Assembly (NCBI GenBank): GCA_947501565.1
Contig: CANMWJ010000003.1
Coordinates: 186,001 to 250,000 of the forward strand
Length of the DNA: 64,000 nt
Direction: 5' to 3'
Source: an uncultured Marinobacterium sp.
GTDB lineage: Bacteria; Pseudomonadota; Gammaproteobacteria; Pseudomonadales; Balneatricaceae
Shown: positions 42,530 to 51,027 of the stretch, piece by piece
Layout of the letters: the number at the start of each line of letters is the position of its first letter
Numbering within the stretch: position 1 is the stretch's first letter
Program-made: the position numbers and the translations under genes
The notes under the pieces: generated by a model
Seen by the model: only the letters and a program-made list of their open reading frames with translations
Database searches by the model: none
Told to the model about the DNA's origin: nothing

Positions 42530-43813
42530 ATGGCACGCGCTCCCCACAACCGTTCGATCTGGTCATGGGCTCTGTACGACTGGGCCAACAGCGCCTTTGC
42601 GATGGTAGTGATCGCCGGATTCTTTCCACTCGTTTTTAAGCAACACTGGGCAGCAGAACTCCCTGCCACGGAGAGCACCTATTATCTGGGTCTGGCCAAC
42701 GCCGTATCCAGCCTGATCGTTGCACTGGTATCACCCTTGCTGGGTGCCATCGCTGACCAACTGGGGCTGCGTAAAGGGTTTCTGATCGTCGCAGCCTCTC
42801 TCGGGATCATCTCCACCACCACACTCTACTGGGTTGAACAGGGCCACTGGCAACTGGCGGCAATCACCTACGTGATCGCGGTGATCGGTTTTTCCGGCAG
42901 CACGCTGTTTTACGACTCGTTACTCACGGTGGTTGCGCCTGAAAAGCGGGTAGATCGGGTATCCGCGCTGGGTTATGGCCTGGGCTATCTGGGCGGCGGT
43001 CTGCTCTATGCCAGCAACGTCTGGATCGTTCTGCACCCCGCCGACTTTGGTTTTGCTACCGCAAGCGATGCGATGCAGTTCGCCTTTCTGCTCACCGCCC
43101 TCTGGTGGTTGCTGTTCAGCATTCCGTTGCTGCTGTTTGTAAAAGCCCCCGACGGCCACGGTAAAGGCGTCATCGAAGGGGTGGGAGACGCGACTAAACA
43201 GCTGATAACGACCCTGAAGCAGATCCCGGATATGCCCAACACCTTCCTCTTCCTGCTCGGGTATTGGCTCTATATCGACGGCGTCGACACCATCGTACGC
43301 ATGGCGACCGACTACGGATTGGCGATCGGGCTGGCGTTCAGCGACCTGCTTACCGCCCTGCTGCTCACCCAGTTTATCGGTTTCCCGTCGGCGATCCTGT
43401 TTGGCCGGATTGGCCAGCATTTTGGTCCGAAACGCGCCATACTCGCTGCGATCGGCGTCTATATCCTCGCCACCGGCTACAGTTACTGGATGCAGGCAGC
43501 CTGGCAGTTCTATCTGCTGGCGGTGGTGATCGGATTGGTTCAGGGGGGCGTGCAAGCACTGAGCCGCTCGCTCTATACCCGCCTGATCCCCAAAGACCAG
43601 ACCGCCGAGTTCTTCGGTTTCTACAATATGGTCAGCCGCTTCGCCGCCGTGATCGGCCCGATGCTGGTTGGTCTGACCGCACTCATCAGCGGCGATCACC
43701 GCATGGCGATTCTCTCGATACTGGTGCTGTTTTTTGCCGGAGGTTTTCTGTTATCGCGGGTGGATGTGAGTCAGGGGGAGGAGGATGCGAAGAAGGTAAA
43801 GCCGCGTTATTGA
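42530..43813 (+). CDS. MFS transporter, UMF1 (Atg22-like) family
   Basis: A 427-residue inner-membrane transporter with about 12 helices. The N-terminal SIWSWALYDWANSAFAMVVI is diagnostic of the UMF1 group. Further signatures are ISPLLGAIADQLGLRKGF-like (VSPLLGAIADQLGLRKGF) and the second-half equivalent FGRIGQHFGPKRAILAAIGV. The ATG at 42530 with AGAGG six bases ahead is preferred to an ATG 21 codons upstream. Substrate unknown. Confidence 0.9.
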   Translation: MARAPHNRSIWSWALYDWANSAFAMVVIAGFFPLVFKQHWAAELPATESTYYLGLANAVSSLIVALVSPLLGAIADQLGLRKGFLIVAASLGIISTTTLYWVEQGHWQLAAITYVIAVIGFSGSTLFYDSLLTVVAPEKRVDRVSALGYGLGYLGGGLLYASNVWIVLHPADFGFATASDAMQFAFLLTALWWLLFSIPLLLFVKAPDGHGKGVIEGVGDATKQLITTLKQIPDMPNTFLFLLGYWLYIDGVDTIVRMATDYGLAIGLAFSDLLTALLLTQFIGFPSAILFGRIGQHFGPKRAILAAIGVYILATGYSYWMQAAWQFYLLAVVIGLVQGGVQALSRSLYTRLIPKDQTAEFFGFYNMVSRFAAVIGPMLVGLTALISGDHRMAILSILVLFFAGGFLLSRVDVSQGEEDAKKVKPRY

Positions 43814-43818
43814 TCAGA

Positions 43819-43845
43819 TAGGGTGCGTTAGAGAAGCGCACCCTA
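43819..43845. terminator. Hairpin after the UMF1 gene (REP family 2 type)
   Basis: TAGGGTGCG and CGCACCCTA around a nine-base loop. It uses the GTAGGGTGCG wording shared with the family-2 repeats near 51-52 kb. Confidence 0.6.
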
Positions 43846-43890
43846 CCCTTTAGCAGATGTAATCCGCGACACGGCTACAGCCAGATCGGT

Positions 43891-44538
43891 TTATCTTTTC
43901 TTGTAAGGCCCATCCAGCAAACCAACATTCGGATTGTAGATCGCAAAATGGTTTGCCTGGGTAGCAACCATCGGTGTGCGATCACTCATTGAACCCGCGA
44001 TCTGTTCAACCAGCGCGCCGATCAGCATACCCGCCAAACCGCCACCGCCATCGCCCGATCCGATCTCGCGATAGGCGTAAGCATGCCAGATCTGTTTGCC
44101 GGTTCGCGCGTCAACCAACCGCATTTTCGCTTTCACGACGGTTTTAGAAGCGACGATATGATATTTCTGTCCCCAGTCCTCGATGGTCACATAGAGCACG
44201 GCATCAGGACCGATATGCTCCGCCAGTTTTGAGAGAGGGACAGAGTTCATCTCGTGAGGCGTTGGCAGGCCATTCTCCTTCATAAAACGGTCGATAACCG
44301 CAACGGGAAAAACGTAATAGCCCTTCTCTGCCAGAGGCCGGGAGATGGTCGAAATGTAGATGTAAGGCGCGTTCACCTCGACACTGTTATTCAGTGGCGG
44401 AATAACCAAAATCGATCGGGGAGCACTTTGTTCCAGCGCGCTGTAGTCGTAACGCTGCTGATTGGCACAACCCACCAGCGTCAATGCAGCCACTAACGTG
44501 ATGATCACTTTGAAACGTTTGCAGATCCACTCGTTCAT
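43891..44538 (-). CDS. DUF799 (GNA1162-like) lipoprotein
   Basis: A 215-residue outer-membrane-type lipoprotein. The lipobox LVGC is near residue 24 (VAALTLVGCANQQRYDY). A mixed alpha/beta fold follows with the family segment SILVIPPLNNSVEVNAPYIY. Near the C-terminus a glycine run (IGSGDGGGGLAGMLIGALVE) is typical of this family. It is the last gene of a three-gene set with DUF4810 and CsgG-like lipoproteins. Its start overlaps the DUF4810 stop by four bases. Confidence 0.9.
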   Translation of the reverse strand: MNEWICKRFKVIITLVAALTLVGCANQQRYDYSALEQSAPRSILVIPPLNNSVEVNAPYIYISTISRPLAEKGYYVFPVAVIDRFMKENGLPTPHEMNSVPLSKLAEHIGPDAVLYVTIEDWGQKYHIVASKTVVKAKMRLVDARTGKQIWHAYAYREIGSGDGGGGLAGMLIGALVEQIAGSMSDRTPMVATQANHFAIYNPNVGLLDGPYKKR

Positions 44539-44894
44539 TTCTGGCTTCCTTCCATATTGGCGAGCAAGGTATCAACCAAGGTATGCGACTCAGGATACAG
44601 CTCTTTCTCCTTCAGCAGTGCTTCCTTTGCGCGTAGCGACATTCCTTCCGCCGCATACATCATCCCCAGATGGGCATACAGACCAGGCGGGACGCGTTTA
44701 CCCTTGTTCTGCGCCTGCTGGATATCTGTAGAGAGCTGATCTATCTGAATCGCGGGTGTTGATTCACCCGGGTTCACATACATGTTGTAGATGGAGTTCT
44801 GGTACCCACCCCAATGATAGATCTCCTGATTGGCATTACAGCCCGTCAGCCCCGCAACAAGCACCGCCGCGGCAGCTACCTTCCATGTTTTCAT
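44535..44894 (-). CDS. DUF4810 domain lipoprotein
   Basis: A 119-residue lipoprotein. The lipobox LTGC is at about residue 19 (VLVAGLTGCNANQEIYHWGG). The mature part has a TPR-like helical region (PPGLYAHLGMMYAAEGMSLR, then AKEALLKEKELYPESHTLVD). It is the middle gene of the CsgG / DUF4810 / DUF799 operon; the three families commonly occur together. The start 44894 gives a well-formed lipoprotein signal; an ATG four codons earlier is possible. Confidence 0.88.
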   Translation of the reverse strand: MKTWKVAAAAVLVAGLTGCNANQEIYHWGGYQNSIYNMYVNPGESTPAIQIDQLSTDIQQAQNKGKRVPPGLYAHLGMMYAAEGMSLRAKEALLKEKELYPESHTLVDTLLANMEGSQK

Positions 44895-44907
44895 TTCCAG
44901 ATCCATC

Positions 44908-45600
44908 CTACTTCTTCAGTGTCCAGGCACCTGACTGCAGATCTGCGGTCATGTTGTTCACCGCTTCCTGAATTGCAAAGTTCAGCACCTTACCGTTTAA
45001 CGTCGCATCGTAAGACGCGGTACCGCCAAAGCCGATAATTTCACGGTTGCTGAGCGCGTACTCGCCCGCTCCCTGCGTGGAGTAAACAATCTGAGAGCTA
45101 CGTACATCGACGATATTCAGCGACACTTTTGCGTATGCGACCTGCTTTTTGCCGGAACCCAGAATACCGAACAGCTGGCGGTCGCCAGTCACCTTGCGAC
45201 CAAACTCAGTCACATCACCGGTAACCACATAGTTTGCCCCAGTCACATTCTGCTTCACGCCACTCAGTTGAGCTTCCTTACGCAGACGTTCCATGTTCTG
45301 GCGATCTACGACATTAAAGCGGTTCGTTTGCTGCAGATGGGTTTTGAGGATAGTTTTCGCTTGGTTGCCGAGTTTATCCACCTCGCTCGAGAACATACCC
45401 TGCATGTAGCTGGAACGGTTCTCAAAATTTCCGACAACCAGTGTGGCACGCTCGCCCTGATAGGTAGCAGGTGCGCTGTGCACTTTTACCGGCTGGATAG
45501 CGCGGTGGCTTTCAGTCGCACAGCCAGAGAGCAAAACAGTAGCTAATGCGGGAGCAAGAACCAAAGATGAACGGTACTTGCGGGAAAGGGATGCTGACAT
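44908..45600 (-). CDS. CsgG/HfaB family outer-membrane assembly lipoprotein
   Basis: A 230-residue lipoprotein; the lipobox LSGC is at about residue 27 (ATVLLSGCATESHRAIQPVK). Family features: RATLVVGNFENRSSYMQG, a GANYVVTGDVTEFGRKV block and the RSSQIVYSTQGAGEYALSNR block of CsgG-like proteins. CsgG forms the curli export pore; no curli subunit genes are nearby, so a different envelope assembly role is likely. It is the first gene of the operon, with AAGGA about nine bases before the start. A tandem hexamer repeat lies 20 bases upstream of the start codon. Confidence 0.9.
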   Translation of the reverse strand: MSASLSRKYRSSLVLAPALATVLLSGCATESHRAIQPVKVHSAPATYQGERATLVVGNFENRSSYMQGMFSSEVDKLGNQAKTILKTHLQQTNRFNVVDRQNMERLRKEAQLSGVKQNVTGANYVVTGDVTEFGRKVTGDRQLFGILGSGKKQVAYAKVSLNIVDVRSSQIVYSTQGAGEYALSNREIIGFGGTASYDATLNGKVLNFAIQEAVNNMTADLQSGAWTLKK

Positions 45601-45620
45601 GGTTTAGTCCTTGTCCTTAA

Positions 45621-45677
45621 GGTTGAGGTTGAGGTTGAGGTTGAGGTTGAGGTTGAGGTTGAGGTTGAGGTTGAGGT
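45621..45677. repeat. Hexamer tandem repeat (GGTTGA/TCAACC), about 9.5 copies
   Basis: Nine perfect GGTTGA units and a half unit, immediately upstream of the csgG-like ribosome binding site on the minus strand (TCAACC there). Perfect short repeats of this kind slip during replication. The repeat would alter promoter spacing or the 5' leader, not the reading frame. Confidence 0.97.
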
Positions 45678-45972
45678 CAAAGTTGCGCGAATTTTTTCAG
45701 GATTGTCCGGTACGGTCAATTGAGCCGTGGCAGCTAAAGTGAACTTAGTGCAGCCAACCGGGATAACACTGCACACGCAGCCTGACTCCTGATCGATTTT
45801 TCATCAAATACCGTTTTAAGACGGAAGACTTACCCGGGATGACCTCTAAATTTGTTATCCTACTGCTCATTCTGACAAGAGCACGCCGCTGAATCCCATA
45901 AAAACAATAAAAACCTGTTTCAGACAGAGTTTGTGGCTGCTTGCGTTCATTCGAAGCTGTAGGGAGTTTTAC

Positions 45973-47337
45973 GTGAATCAAGCGATAAAAATAAAAACAT
46001 TAACCGAGATCGAAGCAAGGCCCTTCAAGGTGTACACGCACCGCCATCTCGACAAAATCACGGCACTGGATAATCTAAGCGAAGAGCAGCGCTTTGAGAT
46101 GAAGGTGGTCGCCTCCATCCTGCCGTTCCGCGTTAACGACTATGTTATCGATGAGCTGATCGACTGGAACAATATCCCGGAAGACCCGATCTTCCAGCTC
46201 ACCTTCCCTCAACGGGAGATGCTGAAACCTGAAGCCTTTGATCGCGTTGCGGAGCTGATGCGCAACGATGCACCAAAGGAAGAGCTGCAGGCAGCGATCG
46301 ACGATGTCCGTGCAGAGCTGAATCCTCATCCAGCCGGTCAGATGGAACTGAACGTTCCCAAGCTCGATAACGAACCGCTGCCGGGCATGCAGCACAAATA
46401 CCGCGAAACCGTACTGTTCTTCCCAAGCCAGGGTCAGGTGTGTCACTCCTACTGCACCTTCTGTTTCCGCTGGGCACAGTTTATCGGCGACAACGATCTG
46501 AAGTTCGCGGCCAAAGAAGCATCCAAACTGCACGCGTACCTGAAAGAACACACCGAAGTGACCGATCTGCTGATCACCGGTGGCGACCCGCTGGTGATGA
46601 AGACCAAACACCTGCAGCAGTACCTTGAGCCGCTGATGGAGCCAGAGTTTGATCACATCCAGACCATCCGCCTCGGCACTAAAGCGCTGACTTTCTGGCC
46701 ATACCGCTTCGTCACCGATGCAGACAGCACCGAACTGCTGGAGCTGCTGGAAGCGCTGGTGCGCAAAGGCAAACACGTGGCCCTGATGGGTCACTACAAC
46801 CACTGGAAAGAGCTGGATACGCCGGTCGCCCGCGAAGCGATCCGCAGCGTACGCGCAACCGGCGCAGAGATCCGCAGTCAGGGTCCGCTGCTGGATAACA
46901 TCAACAACAACGCCGACGACTGGGCGCACATGTGGAAAGAACAGGTGAAGCTGGGCATCATCCCGTATTACATGTTCGTAGAGCGCGATACCGGTGCCAA
47001 ACGTTACTTCGAAGTGCCGCTGGCACGCGCGTGGGAGGTTTACCGCGAAGCGATGAAGAACGTGAGTGGTCTGGGCCGTACCGCACGTGGACCGTCCATG
47101 AGTGCCGATCCGGGTAAAGTGGAGATCCAGGGTGTCACCGAGATCCACGGCGAGAAAGTATTTGTACTGCGCTTTATCCAGGGCCGTAACCCGGACTGGG
47201 TACAGCGTCCGTTCTTCGCGAAATACGATGAAGAAGCGACTTGGCTGAACCACCTCAAACCGGCCTTCGGCGAAGAGAAGTTCTTCTTCGAAGATGAGTT
47301 TGAAGCGATGAAGAAGCAGGCCCAGATAGCGGGATAA
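45973..47337 (+). CDS. KamA family radical SAM aminomutase-like protein
   Basis: A 454-residue radical SAM enzyme of the lysine 2,3-aminomutase class. The cluster motif CHSYCTFCF (CxxxCxxC, about residues 156-163) is intact, preceded by ETVLFFPSQGQV. PLP-type and substrate regions follow (TDLLITGGDPLVMKTKHLQ; LDNINNNADDWAHMWKEQV; GIIPYYMFVERDTGAKRYFE). It is longer than, and diverged from, canonical KamA, so the substrate may differ from lysine. The start GTG at 45973 has AGGGAG seven bases ahead. No acetyltransferase partner (AblB) lies next to it. Confidence 0.85.
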   Translation: MNQAIKIKTLTEIEARPFKVYTHRHLDKITALDNLSEEQRFEMKVVASILPFRVNDYVIDELIDWNNIPEDPIFQLTFPQREMLKPEAFDRVAELMRNDAPKEELQAAIDDVRAELNPHPAGQMELNVPKLDNEPLPGMQHKYRETVLFFPSQGQVCHSYCTFCFRWAQFIGDNDLKFAAKEASKLHAYLKEHTEVTDLLITGGDPLVMKTKHLQQYLEPLMEPEFDHIQTIRLGTKALTFWPYRFVTDADSTELLELLEALVRKGKHVALMGHYNHWKELDTPVAREAIRSVRATGAEIRSQGPLLDNINNNADDWAHMWKEQVKLGIIPYYMFVERDTGAKRYFEVPLARAWEVYREAMKNVSGLGRTARGPSMSADPGKVEIQGVTEIHGEKVFVLRFIQGRNPDWVQRPFFAKYDEEATWLNHLKPAFGEEKFFFEDEFEAMKKQAQIAG

Positions 47338-47370
47338 AACTTCAGGGCTAACTCTGAGTCCCGTCCAACA

Positions 47371-47400
47371 AAAAAGCCCGATAGCGATATCGGGCTTTTT
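47371..47400 (+). terminator. Terminator of the KamA-like gene
   Basis: AAAAAGCCCGAT, loop AGCGAT, ATCGGGCTTTTT, then T. Confidence 0.92.
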
Positions 47401-47421
47401 TATGTCTGAGTGTCAGAGCAA

Positions 47422-47808
47422 TTACTTGTTGGCGAGTTTACGCGCCTTCTTCTCCAGCGCCTTGTCCAGCTCTTCCGGATAAACCACCAGGCCGTCACGG
47501 TCTTCAAACGGGCAGATCACCACTGCAAAACCGTCCTCCGCCAGACCTCCGGTCCAGCGGCTGTGCCACTTCTTCAGGGAGATCTCGGCAGCTTTACAGT
47601 CTGCCCACTCGCCGGTTGCCCAGGCTTCCGCTAAGGCTATCGACGGCCACACCGGTACGCAGTCTTCGTCGTCGGTGTTCAGCATCACGCTGCCGTATTC
47701 GTCGGTCAGAATCCAGATCGTTTTGTTCGTCGCCGCTTCGCTCACGAAGTGGCTGTATAACTGCTCATCGTTGTATTTTTTGATGGTGTCGAGATCTGGT
47801 GTGGTCAT
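47422..47808 (-). CDS. DUF2750 domain protein
   Basis: A 128-residue soluble protein. The DUF2750 signature runs over most of the length: TNKTIWILTDEYGSVMLNTD, then VPVWPSIALAEAWATGEWAD and a central WHSRWTGGLAEDGFAVVICP. The family is of unknown function and usually monocistronic. It is convergent with the KamA-like gene across a strong terminator. Confidence 0.88.
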   Translation of the reverse strand: MTTPDLDTIKKYNDEQLYSHFVSEAATNKTIWILTDEYGSVMLNTDDEDCVPVWPSIALAEAWATGEWADCKAAEISLKKWHSRWTGGLAEDGFAVVICPFEDRDGLVVYPEELDKALEKKARKLANK

Positions 47809-48205
47809 AAGCTCTGGTCTTGGAAAAAGTGTTTCTTAATGGATGTACCCGAAGACCGCAAGCATATCGGAATTGGATAACGAACGCTTGAACATTTTTG
47901 CGCAAAGAAAGTTACTAAAACTGGTCTTAAATGGGATTACACTACCCGATGTTGGGAGTCGCTTCGCTCGTCGCCAACCTACACCCGATCCAACCGCGTA
48001 GGTTGCGGACGAGCGCCAGCGACTCCCAACGTAAATCCTCCCTGATCCCCAAGAGCCAGCTATATTGACGTTAAGGGGAACACCGCAACATCTATCTGGC
48101 CAACTTTGTCGGATCGGAACGTCGCTCCCAAATCGCGGCATTCATTTCATCCCGACGCCACTTTGCTCCCCGCACCACCCGACAATGCAAACCGGGCACG
48201 CACCT
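47809..48205. other. Gene-free stretch with a REP pair
   Basis: No gene is seen apart from the leader region of the glutamine-synthetase-like gene, whose open frame extends to 48065 without a supported start. A REP pair lies at 47953-48030. Confidence 0.55.
47953..48030. repeat. REP-like palindromic pair, family 1
   Basis: GTTGGGAGTCGCTTCGCTCG-TCGCCAACCTAC, a spacer, then GTAGGTTGCGGACGAGCGCC-AGCGACTCCCAAC. It is nearly identical to the pair at 18752. Confidence 0.9.
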
Positions 48206-49579
48206 ATGATGAAGCCAAGAGACGTTAAAACGATCGAAGACGCGAAACGGATCGTCGAGGAACGGGACCTTACCCATATCAAAGTCGGCCTCTTCGATAT
48301 GGACGGCGTGATGCGCGGTAAGTACATGAGCCGGGAGAAATTCTTCTCCGCACTCGATCACGGCTTCGGCTTCTGCGATGTGGTGCTAGGCTGGGATTCG
48401 ACTGATCAGCTGTACGACAATGCCGAGTACACCGGCTGGCATACCGGTTATCCGGACGCACCGGTTCGCATCGTCCCGGACAGCTGCCGCGATCTGCCCT
48501 TCGAGGACGATATGCTGCTGTTTATCGCCGAGTTCGACGACAAAGCCGCCGAGATCTGCCCCCGTAATCTGCTTAAAAAGGTGGTGCAGCGGGCACAAGA
48601 TATGGGGTTCAACGCACGTGCCGCGCTGGAGTACGAGTTTTTTATCTTTATGGAAACCCCGCACAGCGCGCGTGAAAAGGGCTTCTGCAACCTGACACCG
48701 CTGTCCCCCGACTGGTTCGGTTACTCTGTGTTGCGCAACTCCGTCCACGCCGACCTGCATCAGCAGATTCTGGAGATGGCCGAGATGATGGACTTCCCCA
48801 TCGAAGGTCTGCACACCGAAACCGGCCCCGGCGTGCTGGAAGCGGCGATCGCCGTCGACAGTGCGGCGAATGCGGGGGATAAAGCGGCCCTGTTCAAAAC
48901 TTTTATGAAGGTACTTGCTCAACGCAACGGCCTGATGGCGACCTTTATGGCCAAGTGGTCGAACAAATACCCCGGCCAGAGCGGCCACATTCATATCTCC
49001 CTGACCCATCAGGACGGGTCCGGCAGTGCCTTTTACGACTCTGAAAAACCGCACGGCATAAGCGAGATTCAGCGCCAATTTCTCGCCGGGCAGCAGCGTT
49101 TGATGCCCGAACTGCTAAGCCTGCTCGCCCCGACGGTCAACAGCTACAGCCGTCTGGTCCCCGGTTTCTGGGCGCCGACCGACGCCACCTGGGGCATCGA
49201 CAACCGCACCACCGCGCTGCGGATTATCCCCGGCAATGCAAAATCCCAACGCATTGAATACCGCTTGGGTCCAGCCGACGGAAATCCTTATCTGACCGTA
49301 GCAGCGGCGCTGGCCTCCGGTCTCTACGGTATTATGCAGAAGTGGCAACCGGAAGCGCCGGTCCAGGGCAACGCCTACGAACAGCAGCACCCAGACCACC
49401 TCAGACTGCCTGCCACTCTCTGGGACGCGGCCCAGCGCCTGAAAACCTCCGATGCCGCGCGAGAGCTGTTCGGCGATGCCTTTGTTGAGCATTTTGCAGC
49501 CTCCCGCGAATGGGAGGAGCGAGAATTCCGCAAACACGTCACCGACTGGGAGCTGGCGCGCTATTTTGAAATTATCTAA
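48206..49579 (+). CDS. Glutamine synthetase family protein (gamma-glutamyl ligase-like)
   Basis: A 457-residue protein with the GS fold. Signature residues: LEYEFFIFME (metal-binding Glu), GLHTETGPGVLEAAI, GQSGHIHISLT (ATP/metal histidine) and the NRTTALRIIPG block, followed by RIEYRLGPADGNPYLTVAAA. The DxDG-type start (KVGLFDMDGVMRGKYM) is characteristic of the GlnA-like gamma-glutamylamine synthetases, not of glutamine synthetase proper, so it may ligate glutamate to an amine. The next gene is an iron alcohol dehydrogenase 64 bases away, which would oxidise an aldehyde or alcohol of the same pathway. The true start is uncertain (48185, 48206 or 48209). Confidence 0.88.
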   Translation: MMKPRDVKTIEDAKRIVEERDLTHIKVGLFDMDGVMRGKYMSREKFFSALDHGFGFCDVVLGWDSTDQLYDNAEYTGWHTGYPDAPVRIVPDSCRDLPFEDDMLLFIAEFDDKAAEICPRNLLKKVVQRAQDMGFNARAALEYEFFIFMETPHSAREKGFCNLTPLSPDWFGYSVLRNSVHADLHQQILEMAEMMDFPIEGLHTETGPGVLEAAIAVDSAANAGDKAALFKTFMKVLAQRNGLMATFMAKWSNKYPGQSGHIHISLTHQDGSGSAFYDSEKPHGISEIQRQFLAGQQRLMPELLSLLAPTVNSYSRLVPGFWAPTDATWGIDNRTTALRIIPGNAKSQRIEYRLGPADGNPYLTVAAALASGLYGIMQKWQPEAPVQGNAYEQQHPDHLRLPATLWDAAQRLKTSDAARELFGDAFVEHFAASREWEEREFRKHVTDWELARYFEII

Positions 49580-49643
49580 CGATACTAGTGGCACCTGTCC
49601 CTGACAGGCCCCGCCTCTGATAAACAGGAGTGTAAGCTGTGTT

Positions 49644-50825
49644 ATGAACCTCTCCAACTGCAGCTTAAGCGCCAGCTGGAACTACCCCACCAGCATCCGC
49701 TTTGGCACAGGCCGTATAAGCGAACTGGCGGATGCCTGTATGAGCCTGAACATCCGGTCGCCTCTACTAGTCACCGATCCGGGATTAGCAAAGCTGCCGA
49801 TGATCGTTGAGGCCGTAAAACTATGCCGGGACGCAGGCCTTAACTGTGGCCTGTTCAGCGATATTCAGGGCAACCCCACCGACCGGAACGTGGCGGACGG
49901 CGTAGCAGCCTATAAAGCCGGAAAACATGACGGCGTAATCGCTTTTGGTGGCGGCTCCTCGCTGGATACCGGCAAAGCCGTGGCGTTGATGGTCCGCCAG
50001 ACTGCCAACCTTTGGGAGTTTGAAGATATCGGTGACAACTGGACCCGCGCCAACGCAGCCGCCATTGCGCCCGTCGTGGCCATCCCCACCACCGCCGGTA
50101 CCGGCTCGGAGGTGGGCCGGGCCTCGGTAATCACCGACCAACACCGTCAGGTGAAGCGTATTATCTTTCATCCACGGATGCTGCCCTCCATCGTGATACT
50201 TGACGCCGAACTGACCCTCGGTCTTCCCCCACAGATCACCGCCGCCACAGGGATGGACGCCCTCTCCCACAATCTGGAAGCCTACTGCTCCCCCGGCTAC
50301 CACCCGATGGCCGACGGCATCGCGCTGGAAGCGGTGCGTTTAATCAGCGAATACCTGCCGCGCGCCTTCGCCAACGGCCCGGATCTGGAAGCCCGCAGCC
50401 AGATGCTCTCCGCCTCCAGCATGGGTGCCACCGCCTTTCAAAAAGGCCTGGGCGGCATGCACGCCCTCGCCCACACACTGGGCGCACTCTACGACGCCCA
50501 CCACGGATTGCTGAACGCCATCCTGATGCCGTACATATTGAAGGCAAACCAACCAACGATTGCACCACGCATCGAACGCCTGAGCCGCTATCTTGATCTA
50601 CCGGACTCGAGTTTTAACGGATTTATGGAGTGGGTTCTAGCGCTACGTACACAGCTGGGGATACCGCATGATCTGGCGGCCATTGGTATAGATGAAAGTC
50701 AGGCTGAACGGGTGGGCAAGATGGCAACGCGAGATCCATCTGCCGCAGGTAATCCGATTGATTTTTCGGCCGAACAATATTCGGATATTTTTCTCGACGC
50801 CGTTCGTGGGAATCTGGTCAGATAG
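49644..50825 (+). CDS. Iron-containing alcohol dehydrogenase
   Basis: A 393-residue group III (iron) alcohol dehydrogenase. Features: RFGTGRISELADACMSLNI, the NAD-binding GGGSSLDTGKAVALM, and the iron-binding residues in TGMDALSHNLEAYCSPGYHP and GGMHALAHTLGALYDAHHGL (the conserved histidines). It lies in one unit with the GS-like gene, suggesting an amine or alkanolamine route. Substrate unknown. Confidence 0.9.
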   Translation: MNLSNCSLSASWNYPTSIRFGTGRISELADACMSLNIRSPLLVTDPGLAKLPMIVEAVKLCRDAGLNCGLFSDIQGNPTDRNVADGVAAYKAGKHDGVIAFGGGSSLDTGKAVALMVRQTANLWEFEDIGDNWTRANAAAIAPVVAIPTTAGTGSEVGRASVITDQHRQVKRIIFHPRMLPSIVILDAELTLGLPPQITAATGMDALSHNLEAYCSPGYHPMADGIALEAVRLISEYLPRAFANGPDLEARSQMLSASSMGATAFQKGLGGMHALAHTLGALYDAHHGLLNAILMPYILKANQPTIAPRIERLSRYLDLPDSSFNGFMEWVLALRTQLGIPHDLAAIGIDESQAERVGKMATRDPSAAGNPIDFSAEQYSDIFLDAVRGNLVR

Positions 50826-50852
50826 AGAAATGAAATACCTCCCCAGCTCCCC

Positions 50853-50885
50853 GTAGGTTGGCACCGAGCGAAGCGACGTCCAACA
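50853..50885. repeat. REP-like palindrome, family 1 (single unit)
   Basis: GTAGGTTGGCACCGAGCGAA with GCGACGTCCAAC. Confidence 0.75.
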
Positions 50886-50893
50886 CAAACAAG

Positions 50894-50924
50894 ATGCAAT
50901 ACGCTTTGCTATTGCACTCTACGG
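50894..50924. repeat. Family-2 palindrome (TGCAATAcgc...TATTGCA)
   Basis: TGCAATACGCTTTGCTATTG followed by CACTCTACGG. It is one of three copies around the toxin-antitoxin locus. Confidence 0.75.
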
Positions 50925-50978
50925 AATCACTTCCCATTGCTTGATGGAATCCCCAACCACACCTAAAATGACCAAATA

Positions 50979-51016
50979 TAAGACCTAATTAAAGATCTAT
51001 TTAAAGACTGATTAAA
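50979..51016 (+). promoter_or_regulatory. Direct repeats upstream of the antitoxin gene, probable operator
   Basis: Three imperfect 11-12-base repeats in a row: AAGACCTAATT, AAAGATCTATTT, AAAGACTGATT. They lie right before the antitoxin ribosome binding region. Antitoxins of this class bind repeats of this sort for autorepression. Confidence 0.5.
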
Positions 51017-51027
51017 AGCCCTTAATT

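Noticed and set aside
41599-42678. A 359-codon open frame opposite the patatin-like gene
   Set aside because: It spans the gap between two recognised genes on the other strand and has no motif.
45621-45677. Hexamer array considered as a CRISPR or a coding TS-repeat
   Set aside because: The units are six bases without spacers, so it is not a CRISPR. The (TS)n reading frame through it has no supported start or conserved context.
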